Below, one piece after another: positions 62,601-64,000 of a stretch of 64,000 bases of DNA; position 1 is the stretch's first letter; every line of letters begins with the position of its first letter. The position numbers were made by a program, and so were the translations under genes. Source of the stretch: Buxus sempervirens (taxonomy: Eukaryota; Streptophyta; Magnoliopsida; Buxales; Buxaceae); NCBI GenBank assembly GCA_947561395.2, contig OX387190.1:18470858-18534857 (forward strand). The letters are read 5' to 3'. A model generated the notes under the pieces. It was not told the DNA's origin. It made no database searches and worked only from the letters and a program-made list of their open reading frames with translations.

Positions 62601-63720
62601 AAGTCTTTGTGACGACTTGAAATCCTTTATGACGCAAGAGTGTTACGATCCTCTGACGCAGCTCTATCTGCTGAGATGCGTCCTATTTGAGTCTCAAACC
62701 CGATTTCAACTTTCCCCCTGGAATGTGTTCTATTTTTTATTTTCTTCCTCAGCCTATTTGAGTCTCGGATAGAGTTGGAGGGAGAGGAAGGGCTATGGGG
62801 TCACCAGCCAAAAAAAACGACCAACAACAGCCCCCAACAAGTGGGTAGATGTTGCTTTTACAGGCAATTCAACACACATGTTTGGAAACACACATTAGGG
62901 CCACACACACTCTGGCCCAGGAAGTCTTGGGCCTTCAAACCCAAATCTAAACTATGGGCCCCAAGGCCATGTCTAGCCCCTTTGGAAGCAAACTAAATAA
63001 AATAAATCAAATTCTTTTGCTACCATTGTGAGGCCCACCCAATGGGCCCACGAATCATTCCATCTCACTTTGAATAAATCTTAACCTAACTTCCCACTTA
63101 AACTATAAATAAAAATTTATTAAAATCACAAAGACCCAAAGGGCCTCCAAGGATTAGACCGAGGCTCACCAGGGGACATGTGGGCTAAGCTTAGCCCACC
63201 AAGGGATCCGTGGGCCTTCCAACGACGTCCACCCAATCAGATCCAAATCACTTAACTAAGAAAGATAAAATCAAATGAAAGGGAACCCGCACCATTTTGA
63301 TGGCCCCCACCAGACCCAATAAAGGTGAGCGTGTTTGGCTTAGGAATAGGGTGAGTTAGACTGAGTTGACTCAAACCAAGAAGACCTGAGGGAGCCGTCA
63401 ACCGACGGCGCGGACCAGGGTGTCTTAGGACTTCCCCGGACCGTAACTGAGACCTTATCTAGAATCTCAAGCCGCAGGAGTTCCCCTTCTGGAGTTGTTA
63501 TTTTAGTGGGACAAATATATTTCTATATTGTCGATCAATAACTCCACCGATTCTCAGAATGCAAATATTTCACTATAAACTAAGTCTTTTCATTCGTCAA
63601 CATAAAGAAATTCCTCTATTAAATTCTAACTTTACATCAAAAACATACAAAACGAAAAATGAAAAAATCGATGAAGATTAATACAGACGAAGAAGAAATA
63701 GAATTGAGAAGAAGGTACAC

Positions 63721-64000
63721 CTCCAATTGTGAGTGATGACTAGCGTGGTAGAATGATGTGATCGGTGGAGCATTTTCGGATACAATTAGAAAGCACCGAA
63801 TCAGAAGCTTGCAATATTTAGCAAGGTCCTTTGGTCTTAAAAAGAATGACATGGCATTTTCGCCGCTGCAGCCGAGGCAACGCCGCCTGTTGCACCGGCA
63901 TTCCTCCGTTGAAGGCGACGGCGGAGGCAGCAACGATACTGTTGTGTCCGCTAAAGTGCGAGCACGGCTGCAGTACAACCTCCACAGATCCTCCGGGACT
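63721..64000 (-). pseudogene. TERT: TERT exon-1-like fragment, copy 3 (runs off the window)
   Basis: Same exon as copy 2 from the donor at 63721 up to the VPEDLWRLY region; the ATG would lie just beyond 64000. By hand it differs from copy 2 at about 18 nucleotides, which give about 13 amino-acid changes (for example CLGCSGENAMSFFLRPKD). That is the pattern of neutral drift. The frame stays open over the whole visible part. Confidence 0.78.

Larger units (their letters stand above)
60341..64000 (-). repeat. Tandem LTR-like units carrying a TERT exon fragment
   Basis: The same sequence restarts at 60343, 61512 and 63357 (TAGACTGAGTTGACTC), giving one 1169-bp unit with an internal ~675-bp deletion, one 1845-bp unit and one cut by the window end. 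On the minus strand each unit runs: GACACCCTGGTCC (like the TGTAGACACC start of the Tat-like LTRs), a U3-like part, a TATA box (intact in unit 1 only), a TERT-like exon, a GT donor, intron-like AT-rich sequence, and GGTCTCAGTTACGG. The U3-like part also occurs at 41640-42010. I read the units as a tandem array of LTR derivatives; true LTR termini with target duplications are not visible. Confidence 0.65.

Overview
The window looks like nuclear DNA of a flowering plant, probably a eudicot. It is AT-rich and dominated by nested plant transposable elements (Helitrons, a Ty1/copia element, Tat-type LTRs, hAT-like MITEs, a LINE relic). It holds one well-preserved cellular gene, of the plant-specific FAR1/FRS family. 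There are no bacterial-style operons. All calls come from reading the sequence by eye; no search was run.

Layout. 1-2682: unassigned flank. 2683-20260: a Helitron with TC and CTAG ends inserted between A and T. It is split by a solo copia LTR (5138-6235) and then by a 13.4-kb Sirevirus-like copia element on the minus strand (6318-19750). The copia element carries identical-length 1151-bp LTRs, PBS, PPT, gag, a broken pol and a broken envelope-like ORF, and that ORF is itself split by a Tat-like solo LTR (8945-11713). 20261-24979: a LINE relic and a 596-bp hAT-like element. 24980-28472: a small hAT-type MITE containing a second copy of the same Helitron (25062-28230), whose intact sequence supplies the empty sites for both copia insertions. 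29318-32244: the five-exon FRS gene. 34924-44271: a pile of LTR-derived sequence, including two well-delimited Tat-like LTRs. 44795-60340: a head-to-tail array of about twelve DUF247 5'-fragment copies on the minus strand, broken up by an LTR, MITEs and a 6.2-kb hAT-like insertion. 60341-64000: tandem LTR-like units, each carrying, on the minus strand, a fragment matching the N-terminal exon of plant telomerase reverse transcriptase (TERT).

Most interesting. (1) The TERT-exon-bearing tandem units: an LTR-type TATA box lies just upstream of the TERT fragment on the same strand, and the fragment ends at a splice-donor-like GT. It sits where related LTRs in the window carry a leader and a CAG|GTAAG donor. 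(2) The DUF247 fragment array. (3) A fourfold array of 8-bp inverted repeats with invariant 9-nt spacers in three Tat-like LTRs, with stems conserved and spacers freely variable. (4) The Helitron pair, which makes the nesting order readable from the window alone.

Order of events inferred from nesting: Helitron insertion; solo LTR and copia insertion into it; then insertion of the Tat-like LTR into the copia element. Separately, the DUF247 fragments expanded in tandem and were later hit by an LTR and by hAT-type elements, one of which was in turn hit by a MITE and another LTR.
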